Shown: positions 1 to 8,658 of the stretch, piece by piece
Layout: each line of letters opens with the position of its first letter
Numbering within the stretch: position 1 is the stretch's first letter
From: Botrimarina hoheduenensis
GTDB taxonomy: Bacteria > Planctomycetota > Planctomycetia > Pirellulales > Lacipirellulaceae
Direction of reading: 5' to 3'
Length of the DNA stretch: 64,000 bases
NCBI RefSeq assembly: GCF_007859815.1
Contig: NZ_SJPH01000001.1
Location: forward strand, 613,987 to 677,986
The notes under the pieces: model-generated
Database searches by the model: none
What the model saw: the letters and a program-made list of their open reading frames with translations, nothing else
Told to the model about the DNA's origin: nothing
Program-made: the position numbers and the translations under genes

Positions 1-188
1 GCTGCTTTGTCAAGAAGGATCGCGCTGAACTGATTCACGATGAGCCGCACCAACCACCAGCGCGTGGTGTGATTGAGGTTATCCGTTGTGAGGGTGCCAT
101 TTGTGGAAGTCGGCGCTACGCTGCCGCGCATTGTCGCGAGCAGCGGAGAAGCTGCGTCGCCGATCGCCAAAGACTGAGTATCAGGCAC
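1..188 (-). CDS. N-terminal part of an unidentified protein at the end of the EPS operon (partial)
   Basis: An open frame runs leftward from a GTG at 188 to the window edge, giving 62 codons without a stop. Its start overlaps the stop of the flippase gene (TGA at 183-181), the kind of translational coupling seen in operons, and this is the main reason to call it a gene. The first ~40 residues are rich in Ser, Thr and Ala. They are followed by a short hydrophobic stretch (RWWLVRLIVNQF). I do not recognise the family. By position it should be another EPS gene, such as a polymerase or glycosyltransferase, but this is inference. An ATG 15 codons in is an alternative start. Confidence 0.5.
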   Translation of the reverse strand, partial: MPDTQSLAIGDAASPLLATMRGSVAPTSTNGTLTTDNLNHTTRWWLVRLIVNQFSAILLDKA

Positions 189-1470
189 GGCGCACCTCAC
201 CCGTAAACTCGATCCATTGCCAGGCCAAGGCGATCGCGCTGCCGATCACCATGCCGACACCGATCGCTTCGGCCCCGTAGATCCCGACGAGTCCGAAGCC
301 GAGTGTCAGATTGATCGCGAGGCGTGCTAGAGCCGTATAAAAGATCGTGTGCGAGTGCCCCCGATTAACCGTGGCGGCTTGGACCGGGATCAAGAGCGCT
401 TCGGAAAGGGCTCCGGCGGTGAGGGTCACGAGCAGCGTGGTCGTGACACCGCGTGCCGCATCGGCCAGCAGCAGCTCAACCAGCGGCACACCCACCAGTC
501 CGACCAGCAGCAAAAACAAGACGATCCCCACTAGCATCGAGAGCGTCACCCGCAGCGTGGTGCGATAGAGCGCGACCAGCCCCTCTTCAGCCAACACCTT
601 GGCGGTAACGGGTGCCAGGTAATTCGACAGACCGATCACCACCGGATTCGTTAACTGCGCCATAACCTGGGCGGCACCCAGGCGGCCAAGTTCCGCGATC
701 CCTGCCAGGGCGGGCAACACCCAGCGGTAACCTTGGTTGCCGAGCGTCACAAGGCATGCGGCGGCGGCCAACCACTTGGAAAGTGACCAGTTCTTTCGCC
801 AGTCGGGAGTCCAATTCTCGCGCTTGAAGCAGAACTCGCGGTGGTTCAGGGCGATCCAACCAAAGGACGCGAGCGAGGTGACCGCGAGCGCTAGAAAAGC
901 GCGATCGGCCGACATCATCCCCGACGCCGCAAGGCTGAGCATCGCCGAGAGCTGGAGGGCCGCCACGACCAAGTCAAAGACCAGGACGCCCACAAAGTCC
1001 AGCTTGGCCATTCCCAATCGCCGCACATGCTCACGGAGCAGCATGGCTGCCGAGACGGGAGCCACAACCGCCAAGACCGCTGCCAATTGAGTCTGCCCTG
1101 CTGCCAGGGCGATGCCTGCGGCACCCAAAATGGCGGCCGCACTAACGGCTCCGTACGCGGCCAAGTGAAAGCTAACACTCCCCGTGTACGAGGGAAGGTC
1201 ATTGGCATCGATCGCGGGGGCGTGCTTTGTGTAGGGGGTCCATACGAGTGAGCGTGCCATCGCGTACACGAACAGATAGACCGACAGGCCCAGCGTGTAG
1301 AGTCCTAGCTCTTCTTGTCCACCATAGCGGCCGATCAGTACGGGGGTAGCAAAGTTGGCAAGACTCACCACGCCCTGGTCGGCAACGCCCCACAAGCCGC
1401 GCGGCACAGCTTTGACTCGCCTTTGCCAAGCCGTCGCGACAGGAGTCGCTGCTACGGATGGCGTTGACAT
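181..1470 (-). CDS. Wzx-type polysaccharide flippase (MATE/MVF-like membrane protein)
   Basis: The 429-residue protein is almost entirely hydrophobic, with about 12 predicted membrane helices, and has the layout of the oligosaccharide flippase family that moves undecaprenyl-linked repeat units across the inner membrane. An N-terminal segment near residues 25-45 (GVVSLANFATPVLIGRYGG) matches the usual first helix of Wzx/PST proteins. I start it at the ATG at 1470; a TTG four codons upstream is also possible. It is the fifth gene of a leftward EPS operon, 70 bases after the CpsD-like gene, and its stop overlaps the next reading frame. A second, distinct flippase lies at 55366. Confidence 0.75.
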   Translation of the reverse strand: MSTPSVAATPVATAWQRRVKAVPRGLWGVADQGVVSLANFATPVLIGRYGGQEELGLYTLGLSVYLFVYAMARSLVWTPYTKHAPAIDANDLPSYTGSVSFHLAAYGAVSAAAILGAAGIALAAGQTQLAAVLAVVAPVSAAMLLREHVRRLGMAKLDFVGVLVFDLVVAALQLSAMLSLAASGMMSADRAFLALAVTSLASFGWIALNHREFCFKRENWTPDWRKNWSLSKWLAAAACLVTLGNQGYRWVLPALAGIAELGRLGAAQVMAQLTNPVVIGLSNYLAPVTAKVLAEEGLVALYRTTLRVTLSMLVGIVLFLLLVGLVGVPLVELLLADAARGVTTTLLVTLTAGALSEALLIPVQAATVNRGHSHTIFYTALARLAINLTLGFGLVGIYGAEAIGVGMVIGSAIALAWQWIEFTGEVRRA

Positions 1471-1540
1471 TGGCAAACCCAAGTAGATCTTGAAAATCGA
1501 AAAGGAATGGACAGAAGCCGATTGGCAATCAGCGTGTTTC

Positions 1541-2254
1541 TTACAGCCAGCGGCGTAGCCACCCGGGCGTGTACTGCCGCTGGCGATTGAGCACCGCGCC
1601 GACTAACTCAACGCCGTCCGCACGGAGTTGCTCAGTGGCTTCGTTGAGCCGAGACGCGGGCGTCGATTCGTTGCGGACCGTCATGACGACGCCGTCCAGG
1701 CGCCGCGCCACCAGCAGGTTGTGTCGCAAGCGATCGACGGCGGGCAGGTCAAAGATGACCAATTCGTACGACTCACGCAGACTCTCGATCACGGTATCGA
1801 CGACCCGCTGATCCAGACCGCCCCGCTCGATGATCCCGCGCGAACCGAGCGGCATGATATCTAGCCCCTCGACGGAACTGGCATGAATCGCGTCTTCCAG
1901 GCCGCAGCCACCGGTCAATAGGTCGCCCAACCCGAGCGTTTTGCGGAGGCGGAAGTTTTTGGCGATCCGCGGCGCGGCCGTATTGGCGTCGATCAACAGA
2001 ACGGGACGCACCTGATTGTCGGCCGCCCGGATGGCGAGGTTCGAGGCAATCGTTGAAACCCCGGCGCGGCTCTCGCAACCCGTGATTCCAAGCAAGTACG
2101 CCCCGCTCAGCCGACCCTCCATCCGCGGCTGTAAACGCCACAGCAGCGTGTCATAGGGGTCGGCTCCCCGTCGGCGTGGGGCACGCTTAGTTTCAGCCGG
2201 TTGCGTGTCCGACAGGGGATCGGTGTCTTCAGCGACTGGCGTTGAGACTTTCAT
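1541..2254 (-). CDS. CpsD/MinD-like EPS-associated P-loop protein lacking the Walker A lysine
   Basis: This 237-residue protein has the order of the bacterial tyrosine kinase/ParA-MinD fold: a P-loop-like segment at residues 56-68 (GITGCESRAGVST), a Walker A'-like segment LLIDAN near residue 89, and a Walker B-like LVIFDLP segment. In active CpsD/CapB kinases the P-loop reads GEGKST; here the lysine position is Val66. The usual C-terminal tyrosine cluster is also missing, since the protein ends in GWLRRWL. It sits directly downstream of the Wzz/GumC gene, its usual partner. I infer a regulatory or structural partner of the chain-length protein rather than an active kinase. Some nucleotide binding cannot be excluded. 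Confidence 0.75.
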   Translation of the reverse strand: MKVSTPVAEDTDPLSDTQPAETKRAPRRRGADPYDTLLWRLQPRMEGRLSGAYLLGITGCESRAGVSTIASNLAIRAADNQVRPVLLIDANTAAPRIAKNFRLRKTLGLGDLLTGGCGLEDAIHASSVEGLDIMPLGSRGIIERGGLDQRVVDTVIESLRESYELVIFDLPAVDRLRHNLLVARRLDGVVMTVRNESTPASRLNEATEQLRADGVELVGAVLNRQRQYTPGWLRRWL

Positions 2255-2320
2255 CGAGATCTCTAAACGGAGCGGGATGAGGTTGAGAGGGCGTTTGTGA
2301 CCGCAGCCACGTCGCAGCGT

Positions 2321-3883
2321 TTACGAGGTCAGCACGCGGCCATGAACGGCCGATTGCGGAATGGTTGTCAGCACAGGCAGGCCGGTTTCTTCCGAGACAA
2401 CGCGAGCCTGTCGCACCCGATCATCGAGCTGCTCAAGCCCCAAGATCGAGGCGGCGGTTAGGCCGAACGCCATAGCGAGCGAGCCGAGCGCGACGAGCAG
2501 CTTGGACGGGCTGGCCGGCTTCTCCGTAAAGGTGGGCTTCTGGGCGATACTCACGCTAGATACACGGTTGTCTTCCAGCGCCTCATCGATCCGTGCCTGC
2601 TCGAGATTCTCTGCGTACTGGAAGTACTTGTTGCTCATGAGCGTCTTGTCTCGCTCGAGCTGGGCGAGCAGCACCTCGTCTGCGTTGAGCTTTTCGAGAT
2701 CTTTGACGATCGCTGCCTCTTGGTCGCGGAGCGCTTCTAGCCGCGCGTTTAAACCGGCGAGTGCGTTCTCACGCTGCTTGGCGGAGAGGTTGAGTTCGCG
2801 GTGGATCGGGTTTATGTCGCTGACGGTCTCTTCGCGAACATCCGACTCGGCCGAAGCGACCTTCTCGGCGGAAGCGACTTGTTCGGCGATCGCCAGCACG
2901 AGCGGATGCGATTCGTTGTAGCGAGCCTTGAGGTCGGCCTGTCGCACCTGGAGGCCGTACAGCTGATCACGCAGCAGGTCGGCACCTTGGTTGGGGATTT
3001 CTTTCGTTGACGAGACCAGTCTCTCGGGAACGACACCCAGCTGACGCTGCGCGTCGGCAAGGCTCGCCGCGGCCTGGGCCCGTTCGGCCTGGGCCTGGTA
3101 GGTCGACATCTGGATCGACTGCAACTGGTTTTCAAGATTCGTGCGACGCGTGTCGATCGAAGCGACGCCCAGGTCGGTCTTGGCACGCCGCAGCCGTTCG
3201 AGCGACTCATCGAGCTGCGCCCGGAGCAGCTGCTCCTGCTCCTGGAAGAATGCCCGCGACCCGCTGTTGCGGTGCACCCGCAGGTGCTCGTCTTGGTAGC
3301 AGTCCAGCAGGGTTTGCAAGATGTGCTTGGCGGCGGCCGGCGACTTGCTGCTATAGGAGACCGTGATGATGGAAGAATCACGCTCAGAGTCCAGCACCAA
3401 GTTTTCACCCAGCTCGATCAGGGCCTCTTCTTCGTCGCTGATCGGGTCGATGCTCTTGAGCGTCGACATGACGTTTCCCAGCACGCCCGAAACAGCGGCT
3501 ACGATCGGATTCGGAGCGGGCTTCTCGACTTCTTCCTCGCTCGGCATCAGTCCATCGAGAATCAGATCTGCGCCGAGTCGCTCGACCACTTCTGAACGCA
3601 CCCCCCGGCTGGTGATCAGATCGATTGCCGATACCACTTCGGCGTCGCGTCCCTGCTGCTGCAGGCTGATCATCTGTTGGCCGGTTTGAGCTGTCGGATC
3701 GATGCCCACACTCTCACGACCGACCTGCAGGAAGAGCTTCGCTTCGGACCGATAGGAGCGTGCCGCGAACAACGCAACCGCGATCCCCATGCCGATGATG
3801 ACGGTCGGCAGGATCAGCACGAGCCACTTGTGGCGGAACAGCGCCTCGACGATCGAAGCGATACTGAAAGGCTTGGCGTTCAT
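2321..3883 (-). CDS. Wzz/GumC-type polysaccharide chain-length determinant
   Basis: The 520-residue protein has an N-terminal membrane helix (about residues 19-40) and a conserved Wzz segment with YRSEAKLFLQVG. A long periplasmic coiled coil (about 190-420) follows, and a second membrane helix lies near residues 465-485, followed by a short cytoplasmic tail. The region before the last helix carries the GNVR-like features of GumC-type proteins (VSIAQKPTFTEKPASPSK). Such proteins set chain length and couple polymerisation to export in the inner membrane. It lies between the GT4 gene and the CpsD-like gene on the same strand. Its paralogue is at 52641. Confidence 0.85.
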   Translation of the reverse strand: MNAKPFSIASIVEALFRHKWLVLILPTVIIGMGIAVALFAARSYRSEAKLFLQVGRESVGIDPTAQTGQQMISLQQQGRDAEVVSAIDLITSRGVRSEVVERLGADLILDGLMPSEEEVEKPAPNPIVAAVSGVLGNVMSTLKSIDPISDEEEALIELGENLVLDSERDSSIITVSYSSKSPAAAKHILQTLLDCYQDEHLRVHRNSGSRAFFQEQEQLLRAQLDESLERLRRAKTDLGVASIDTRRTNLENQLQSIQMSTYQAQAERAQAAASLADAQRQLGVVPERLVSSTKEIPNQGADLLRDQLYGLQVRQADLKARYNESHPLVLAIAEQVASAEKVASAESDVREETVSDINPIHRELNLSAKQRENALAGLNARLEALRDQEAAIVKDLEKLNADEVLLAQLERDKTLMSNKYFQYAENLEQARIDEALEDNRVSSVSIAQKPTFTEKPASPSKLLVALGSLAMAFGLTAASILGLEQLDDRVRQARVVSEETGLPVLTTIPQSAVHGRVLTS

Positions 3884-3978
3884 GTCGGCAAGAGATTTAA
3901 GGCAGCGGACGCGGAACGAGGCGAAGGCGATTCACGTTTAAAAGCGGGGCGGCAGCTAAGCACCGCCGCAGGGAAAGA

Positions 3979-5400
3979 CTAAACGGTCGATTGGATCTGA
4001 ACCGTGCGCGGGCTAGCTGGCGGTTGCGTCGTGCCCCTACCGGCAGGGTTGCTGCGTGTTGTTGGAGAGCCAGACGCTTTAGGCAGCTTAATGGCCGTGG
4101 CGGGGGCGGTTTGGGCATGCAGGGCACGCTCGTACCAGCCGAGCAACGCGTCGGCCTGATCTTCCCAAGTGTGTCGCTCCGCCTGGGCCAGCGCACCATC
4201 GCTGAGGCGTTTCCAAAGCGGCTTATCGTTGTACAGCCGTAGCAGATGCTCAGCGAAGGCGTTGATGCACGCCTCGGGGCCGGTCACCGGAACAAGCAGC
4301 CCGCACGAAGCGTTGACGATGTCCGCCGCCCCCTGGTGGTTCACCGCGACGATCGGCGTGCCGCTGGCGAGCGACTCCAGCAGACCCGTGCCGGAGGTGT
4401 CGCGCATGCTGGTGAAAGCAAAAGCATCTGCCCACCGATACTGCTCATACGTCTCCGCGTACGCGGGCCAACCGATCCACTGGATATGCTGGGCGATACC
4501 TAACCGCTCCGCGAGTTCGCGCCACTTCGGCTCGCACGCTCCAACCCCCATCACCCGTAGCTCGTACCGAAACTCGGCGGGCATGCGGGCCAGAGCACGG
4601 AGCAGCAACGGCAAGGTCTTCCAGGCCCGCAGGCGTCCGGCCCAGAGGATGCGGACCGGCTCGCCCGCCGGGCGGGCATCTCGCGGTTCGGCGATGGGGC
4701 CGTCGATCGCAGTTTCCAGGCAGACGGTCGAATCGACTCCCAGTGCTTGACGCAGGTCGGCTTGCGCTGCGCGGGTCGCGGACAGCAACACGGCCGATTG
4801 CTTTGCAGCGTGGCGTACATGACGGCTGAACCGCAGCTGCCAGGCGTTGATCGCGTTGCGGCACAGCTCGATCCACAGGGTTCGCGGGCAGCTGAGCTGA
4901 CCCAGAAAGCGTGCCGGAAAGGCGTGCGTGCCACCCACAGGTCCCCACACGAAGGGGACTCCCAGCTTCCAGCAGTAGCCCGGTTCGCGGTAACCGCAGA
5001 AGGTGGTTTGATGCACGAGATCGAACGGCTCAGCGGCGTGCAGCTGCTTGGCCACGGCGTACGCTGACCGATGCCAGAGTCTTAAGCCTGCGTAATAAGT
5101 GGTCGCGCTGCGTAGCCAACGCTTGCCGATCACGCCGGCCTGGACCGGGACCAGCTCAAGGCGGTCGCCCACTCCTTCTTCTTCTGCGCGACGCTGGAGC
5201 AGTTCAACGGGTGTGCTGTCGCCGTAGATCAGTGTCACCCGATGCCTTCTTGCCGCGTGGGTTGCCCGCCGCCAACCGTTGCGGGACTCCATCGAATGGT
5301 CCGGATGGCACGCGAAGGCCACTTGCAATACGCGAGCCCCGCCGGCCATTTCGGGCGACGCATCATGGATTGCGAAGGGTGAGGAGGTGGAGGCGATCAT
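3979..5400 (-). CDS. GT4-family glycosyltransferase
   Basis: This 473-residue protein is a GT-B glycosyltransferase. The C-terminal half has the nucleotide-sugar site of GT4: ILWAGRLRAWK near residue 250, then a segment ending in GTGLLESLASGTPIVAV, in which the glutamate of the E-x7-E motif is present. The N-terminal acceptor domain has the HxxHxH-like FDLVHQTTF region. The last ~45 residues are low-complexity (Pro, Thr, Ser) and probably disordered. The start ATG is preceded by a good ribosome site (AGGAAGG, 8 bases away), itself preceded by a hairpin. It probably adds a sugar to the lipid-linked EPS repeat unit; the sugar cannot be read from sequence. Confidence 0.85.
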   Translation of the reverse strand: MIASTSSPFAIHDASPEMAGGARVLQVAFACHPDHSMESRNGWRRATHAARRHRVTLIYGDSTPVELLQRRAEEEGVGDRLELVPVQAGVIGKRWLRSATTYYAGLRLWHRSAYAVAKQLHAAEPFDLVHQTTFCGYREPGYCWKLGVPFVWGPVGGTHAFPARFLGQLSCPRTLWIELCRNAINAWQLRFSRHVRHAAKQSAVLLSATRAAQADLRQALGVDSTVCLETAIDGPIAEPRDARPAGEPVRILWAGRLRAWKTLPLLLRALARMPAEFRYELRVMGVGACEPKWRELAERLGIAQHIQWIGWPAYAETYEQYRWADAFAFTSMRDTSGTGLLESLASGTPIVAVNHQGAADIVNASCGLLVPVTGPEACINAFAEHLLRLYNDKPLWKRLSDGALAQAERHTWEDQADALLGWYERALHAQTAPATAIKLPKASGSPTTRSNPAGRGTTQPPASPRTVQIQSTV

Positions 5401-5417
5401 GGTCTCGCCTTCCTTAC

Positions 5418-5450
5418 GGCTCGGGAGCGCTGCCAGGGGGCAGCGGAGCC
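5418..5450 (-). promoter_or_regulatory. Hairpin in the leader of the GT4 gene
   Basis: CGCTGCC (5428-5434) pairs with GGCAGCG (5439-5445), and flanking GGCTC and GAGCC extend the stem around a five-base bulge. On the minus strand the hairpin ends just before the ribosome site of the GT4 gene. There is no U-tract, so it is probably not a terminator. A role in mRNA stability or translation is inference. Confidence 0.4.
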
Positions 5451-5650
5451 GGGGGGGAGGCGGGCAGGGCTTCGAAGAGCGGTGGCCGAGCTGGCGGGCA
5501 ACGCACGGCGTCGCGAGGGGTTCGGCCGGGGGGGGATTTATGGGAGGGGGCAGGCTGAGGCTTATTCTGTTAGTGCCCGAGCCGTGAAGGAGTTGGTTTG
5601 GAGGATCGATTCACTACGGGTAACGGACGTTCTTGTCGGTCCTTCGTCGC

Positions 5651-6760
5651 TTACTGCCCCTTGGGCAGAACCAGCGCCGGGCCGGTCTTTAGTACGAGCT
5701 GAACATCAAGCAGCGGAGACTGCCGGGCGGCGTAGTCCAGATCCATCCTAATCCACTCATCAAAAGCCACCATATTTCGCCCATAGATTTGCCAGGTGCA
5801 CGTAATCCCGGGGTTTACGTGCAACCGTCGCCGCTGCCAGGGCTGGCAAGCCAGCGATTCGTCGATCGGCAGCGGGCGGGGCCCGACCATCGACATCTCG
5901 CCACGCAGCACGTTCCAGAGTTGCGGCAGCTCGTCGATGCTCGTTTTTCGCAGAAAACGGCCGATTCGCGTGATGCGCGGGTCGTTCCGCATCTTGAAGG
6001 CGGGGCCGTCTTGCTCGCTGCTGGCCCGTAAATCGGCCTTCAGAGCCTCGGCGTCGGTCCGCATGGTGCGGAGCTTCCAGATCCGGAAACGCCGTCCCGC
6101 CAGCCCCTCACGTTCTTGAAAGAAGAACGCCGGTCCGCGCGATGTCAGCTTGATCAGAACCGCCGCACTCGCAATGACCGGCACGGCGAGCAGCAACCCG
6201 ATCGTGGACCCGACAATGTCGATTGTCCGTTTCCAGGTGGGGCACGGATCGATAAACAGCTTTTCGAACTCGGAAGCCCCCGCATTGCCGATGGCTCGCA
6301 TCAACCCGTCTGATGCGGGGGCAGGACCGCCCACAGCCGAGGGGGAAGTTCCCGTTGCTTCGCGCTTGCCAGCGGGCGGATGCTCCGGATAGACAACGAC
6401 CTCGCAGTCCGGGCGATCGCCACCCACGGGGAACGTATCGCACAGATCGGCCGCCACTTTCCAGGCCCCTGAGGCGGGCGTGTCGGGCAGCAAGATGCCG
6501 AGCCGGCCGTCACGCATCAGGCCGGCCGTATCGGTCAGCCGCAGCCGAGCGGCCATCGTACGTTCAAATCGCTGGATCTCAGTTTCGAGACGCCGATGCG
6601 CAGGCAGATCGATCATCAGCAGCGAGACCATCGAATGATTGCGATCGACTCGCATTCGTTCGGCGGCGGCGGCCGTGTCAAATTCTTCGGTTCCGAGCAG
6701 ATAGGGGCTGCTGAGTTCCGACGATTTGCGCCGGAACAAAGAACGGGCTAGGTCGAGCAT
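5651..6760 (-). CDS. Undecaprenyl-phosphate sugar phosphotransferase with degenerate GGDEF-like N-terminal domain
   Basis: Two parts are visible in 369 residues. Residues ~25-135 resemble a GGDEF fold (RMRVDRNHSMVSLLMID, then DGRLGILLP), but the GGDEF signature is replaced by DGRLG, so cyclase activity is not expected. Residues ~175-369 are a bacterial sugar transferase (PF02397): a membrane helix follows KRTIDIVG, then FRIWKLRTM, the SIDELPQLWNVL motif, MVGPRP, and NPGITCTWQIYGR. This family transfers a hexose-1-phosphate to undecaprenyl phosphate and starts EPS synthesis. I use the ATG at 6760. A GTG at 6793 is in frame. A better ribosome site (GGAGG) precedes an ATG at 6827, which is out of frame by one base at a seven-base G run (6774-6780). 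It is the first gene of the operon. Confidence 0.85.
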   Translation of the reverse strand: MLDLARSLFRRKSSELSSPYLLGTEEFDTAAAAERMRVDRNHSMVSLLMIDLPAHRRLETEIQRFERTMAARLRLTDTAGLMRDGRLGILLPDTPASGAWKVAADLCDTFPVGGDRPDCEVVVYPEHPPAGKREATGTSPSAVGGPAPASDGLMRAIGNAGASEFEKLFIDPCPTWKRTIDIVGSTIGLLLAVPVIASAAVLIKLTSRGPAFFFQEREGLAGRRFRIWKLRTMRTDAEALKADLRASSEQDGPAFKMRNDPRITRIGRFLRKTSIDELPQLWNVLRGEMSMVGPRPLPIDESLACQPWQRRRLHVNPGITCTWQIYGRNMVAFDEWIRMDLDYAARQSPLLDVQLVLKTGPALVLPKGQ

Positions 6761-7625
6761 GATCAGAGAGATCGGGGGGGCAGGCAACACCACGGTCTCT
6801 GCCGCAGCAGCGCGGGATAACGGTCATCTGCAAGAACTCCTCCAGGCGGGGCGTTCTGGCAAAGGCTAACGACCATTATTTGCGAAGCGTTCGGCGGGAA
6901 GACAAGCCGGAAGCTCAGGCAGGTGAGCGGCCGGCAAGGCGTTGTGAACAGTAGGGGAGGGCAGGATATCGAGCGCAGGACGGGTGTCGAGCGCGGTTGC
7001 AATTCTTAGCGGTGTTGTTGGTGTCGGTTTGTCGTGCAAACCGAGCGGGGTTTTTATCGCCAGCTAGTTTGCTCTCGCAGCGATGGTGTCGTGCTTGGCT
7101 TTCGTTTTTACCACGGAGTGAGCGGGCTTATGCGGTGGGCGGGTGTGTCCCAGCGGGCTGGAGCGTGCCAGGAAACTTGCCGCTTCCGTACGTTTGCCGT
7201 GTAAGCAGCTTTGGTGCCGAGTTGGATCTCAAATCTGGCGGGTTGGAATCGTTAGTGCGGTTTGGTCGGCTTCTAGAGACCGCTCAGCGGGATTGATGCA
7301 CAGGGGGTAGTTGCCAAGAAAACGACGATAGCCAGATGGGTTTCGTCGGATTACTCCGGCAATGGCGTGTGCTTGGCTTGACGCCGAGTATAGTGACTGG
7401 CAGGGGTTTGTCGATTTTTCTCGCTCAATATTTTGTCACGAAGGCAGCGATTTTTTGTGGCGGTGAACCGCCGTTCCGATCCGCATCCTGCCCGTTGCTT
7501 GAGCGATGCTGCCGCGTCGTTAAGCACTAAAAGGGCGTTTTCACGGCCCCCGTTAGCCGGTGATTTCCCGCTTTTCGCTCCTCGCGATTGACCTCGAAGA
7601 TCCGCCCCGGGCATAGGTTTTGTTG
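6761..7625. other. Long non-coding gap between the EPS operon and the GGDEF gene
   Basis: About 865 bases separate two divergent genes. The short open frames here have no ribosome site and no recognisable protein. From about 7000 to 7480 the plus strand is visibly rich in G and T compared with the flanking genes. A small perfect hairpin, GGCGGT-GA-ACCGCC, lies at 7461-7474. Both flanking genes must be transcribed outward from here, so the gap should hold both promoters, but I see no convincing sigma-70 or sigma-54 match. A small RNA is possible but not shown. Confidence 0.5.
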
Positions 7626-8402
7626 ATGGATCCGCTTTCGCTCGCTGCTCATCCCCCTCGGCCGATTCCGCTCGCGTTGCTGCTGCCCACCGGTGCCATT
7701 GCCTGGGCAAATGAGGTCTTCACGCAGCTGCCGACGGCATCCCAGGTAAGGCTCTGCCAAGCCATCCCCCTCACACGGGTCCTGGAGCCGTTCGCCTTAC
7801 CCCCAGAAAATGGCTGGAGTTTTCGCGCCGAGCCGATCCACACGCCGGGAGTGAGAGCACCGGATCTGCGGTTAACCGAGTGCGGCACGCTGTGGCTTCT
7901 GTGCGGCTTGCCGGTTGTGTCCCGTGCCACACTCGCCGAGTCGAACGATCCGGTCACCGGCTTGGCCCCCCGAGCCGTCATGGACGAATGCCTGGCGGAG
8001 TGGACCGGGCCCAACGGCCCGGCATGTTTCGCCTTGGTCTTCATCGATGTGGATGATTTTAAGGGAGTCAACGACCGCTTTGGCCACCAGCAAGGCGATG
8101 CGACTCTCCGCGAGATCGCTCAACGTCTGCAGGCGACCGTGCGTTCGGACGATGTCGTTGCGCGCTTTGGCGGCGACGAATTCGTGTTGTTGCTCCGCGG
8201 CATCGAGCCCGGTGGAGGGTGGCGAAAGCTAAAGAAGCGCTTGATTGCGAGGCTGAACGAGCCTTTCGAGACCGAGGGCAACGCCTATCATTCCCCCGGC
8301 AGTTTGGGGGTCGCCTTCTTCAACCGATCGGACCCGCGGACCGCCACGGAACTGATCGCCGTCGCCGACCGGGCCATGTATGCCGATAAGCCGGCTCGTT
8401 GA
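7626..8402 (+). CDS. Diguanylate cyclase (GGDEF) with I-site and N-terminal PAS-like region
   Basis: The C-terminal half is a complete GGDEF domain: FIDVDDFKGVND, then the GGDEF signature at residues 182-186, then a DRAMY segment (ADRAMYADK) at the end. The allosteric I-site RxxD is present at Arg173-Asp176, exactly five residues before GGDEF, so product inhibition by c-di-GMP is expected. The first ~110 residues look like a worn PAS domain (GAIAWANEVF). No membrane helix is seen, so it should be cytoplasmic. The start is taken at the ATG at 7626 because the upstream TTG codons look weaker; no clear ribosome site precedes it. Divergent placement beside the EPS operon suggests c-di-GMP control of that operon. 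Confidence 0.88.
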   Translation: MDPLSLAAHPPRPIPLALLLPTGAIAWANEVFTQLPTASQVRLCQAIPLTRVLEPFALPPENGWSFRAEPIHTPGVRAPDLRLTECGTLWLLCGLPVVSRATLAESNDPVTGLAPRAVMDECLAEWTGPNGPACFALVFIDVDDFKGVNDRFGHQQGDATLREIAQRLQATVRSDDVVARFGGDEFVLLLRGIEPGGGWRKLKKRLIARLNEPFETEGNAYHSPGSLGVAFFNRSDPRTATELIAVADRAMYADKPAR

Positions 8403-8658
8403 CGAGCCAAGGAAAAGGGTGGCCAGCTCACCCGGCACCCTCGGTACCGCTGCCAAACTTGGGACGCTAAGCCCCCGGCTGACGTTGCCTGTCTCCCCTG
8501 ACTGGTCTAGTTTGTTGCCATCATCGAGATGTCTCGATGGTGGTTTGCCTTCGTGTCTGCTGTTGTTTCGGGGGCCAACACGCCGGTGATTGATCAGCCA
8601 GTTAGGCACCAGAGCCAATTTGGCATCTGGGGCACCAGGGAAGGTGGAGAGAACAGCG

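Noticed and set aside
6997-7530. Two small plus-strand open frames in the long gap
   Set aside because: No ribosome site, no recognisable domain and unusual composition (many Cys, Arg and Trp), so they are not called as genes.
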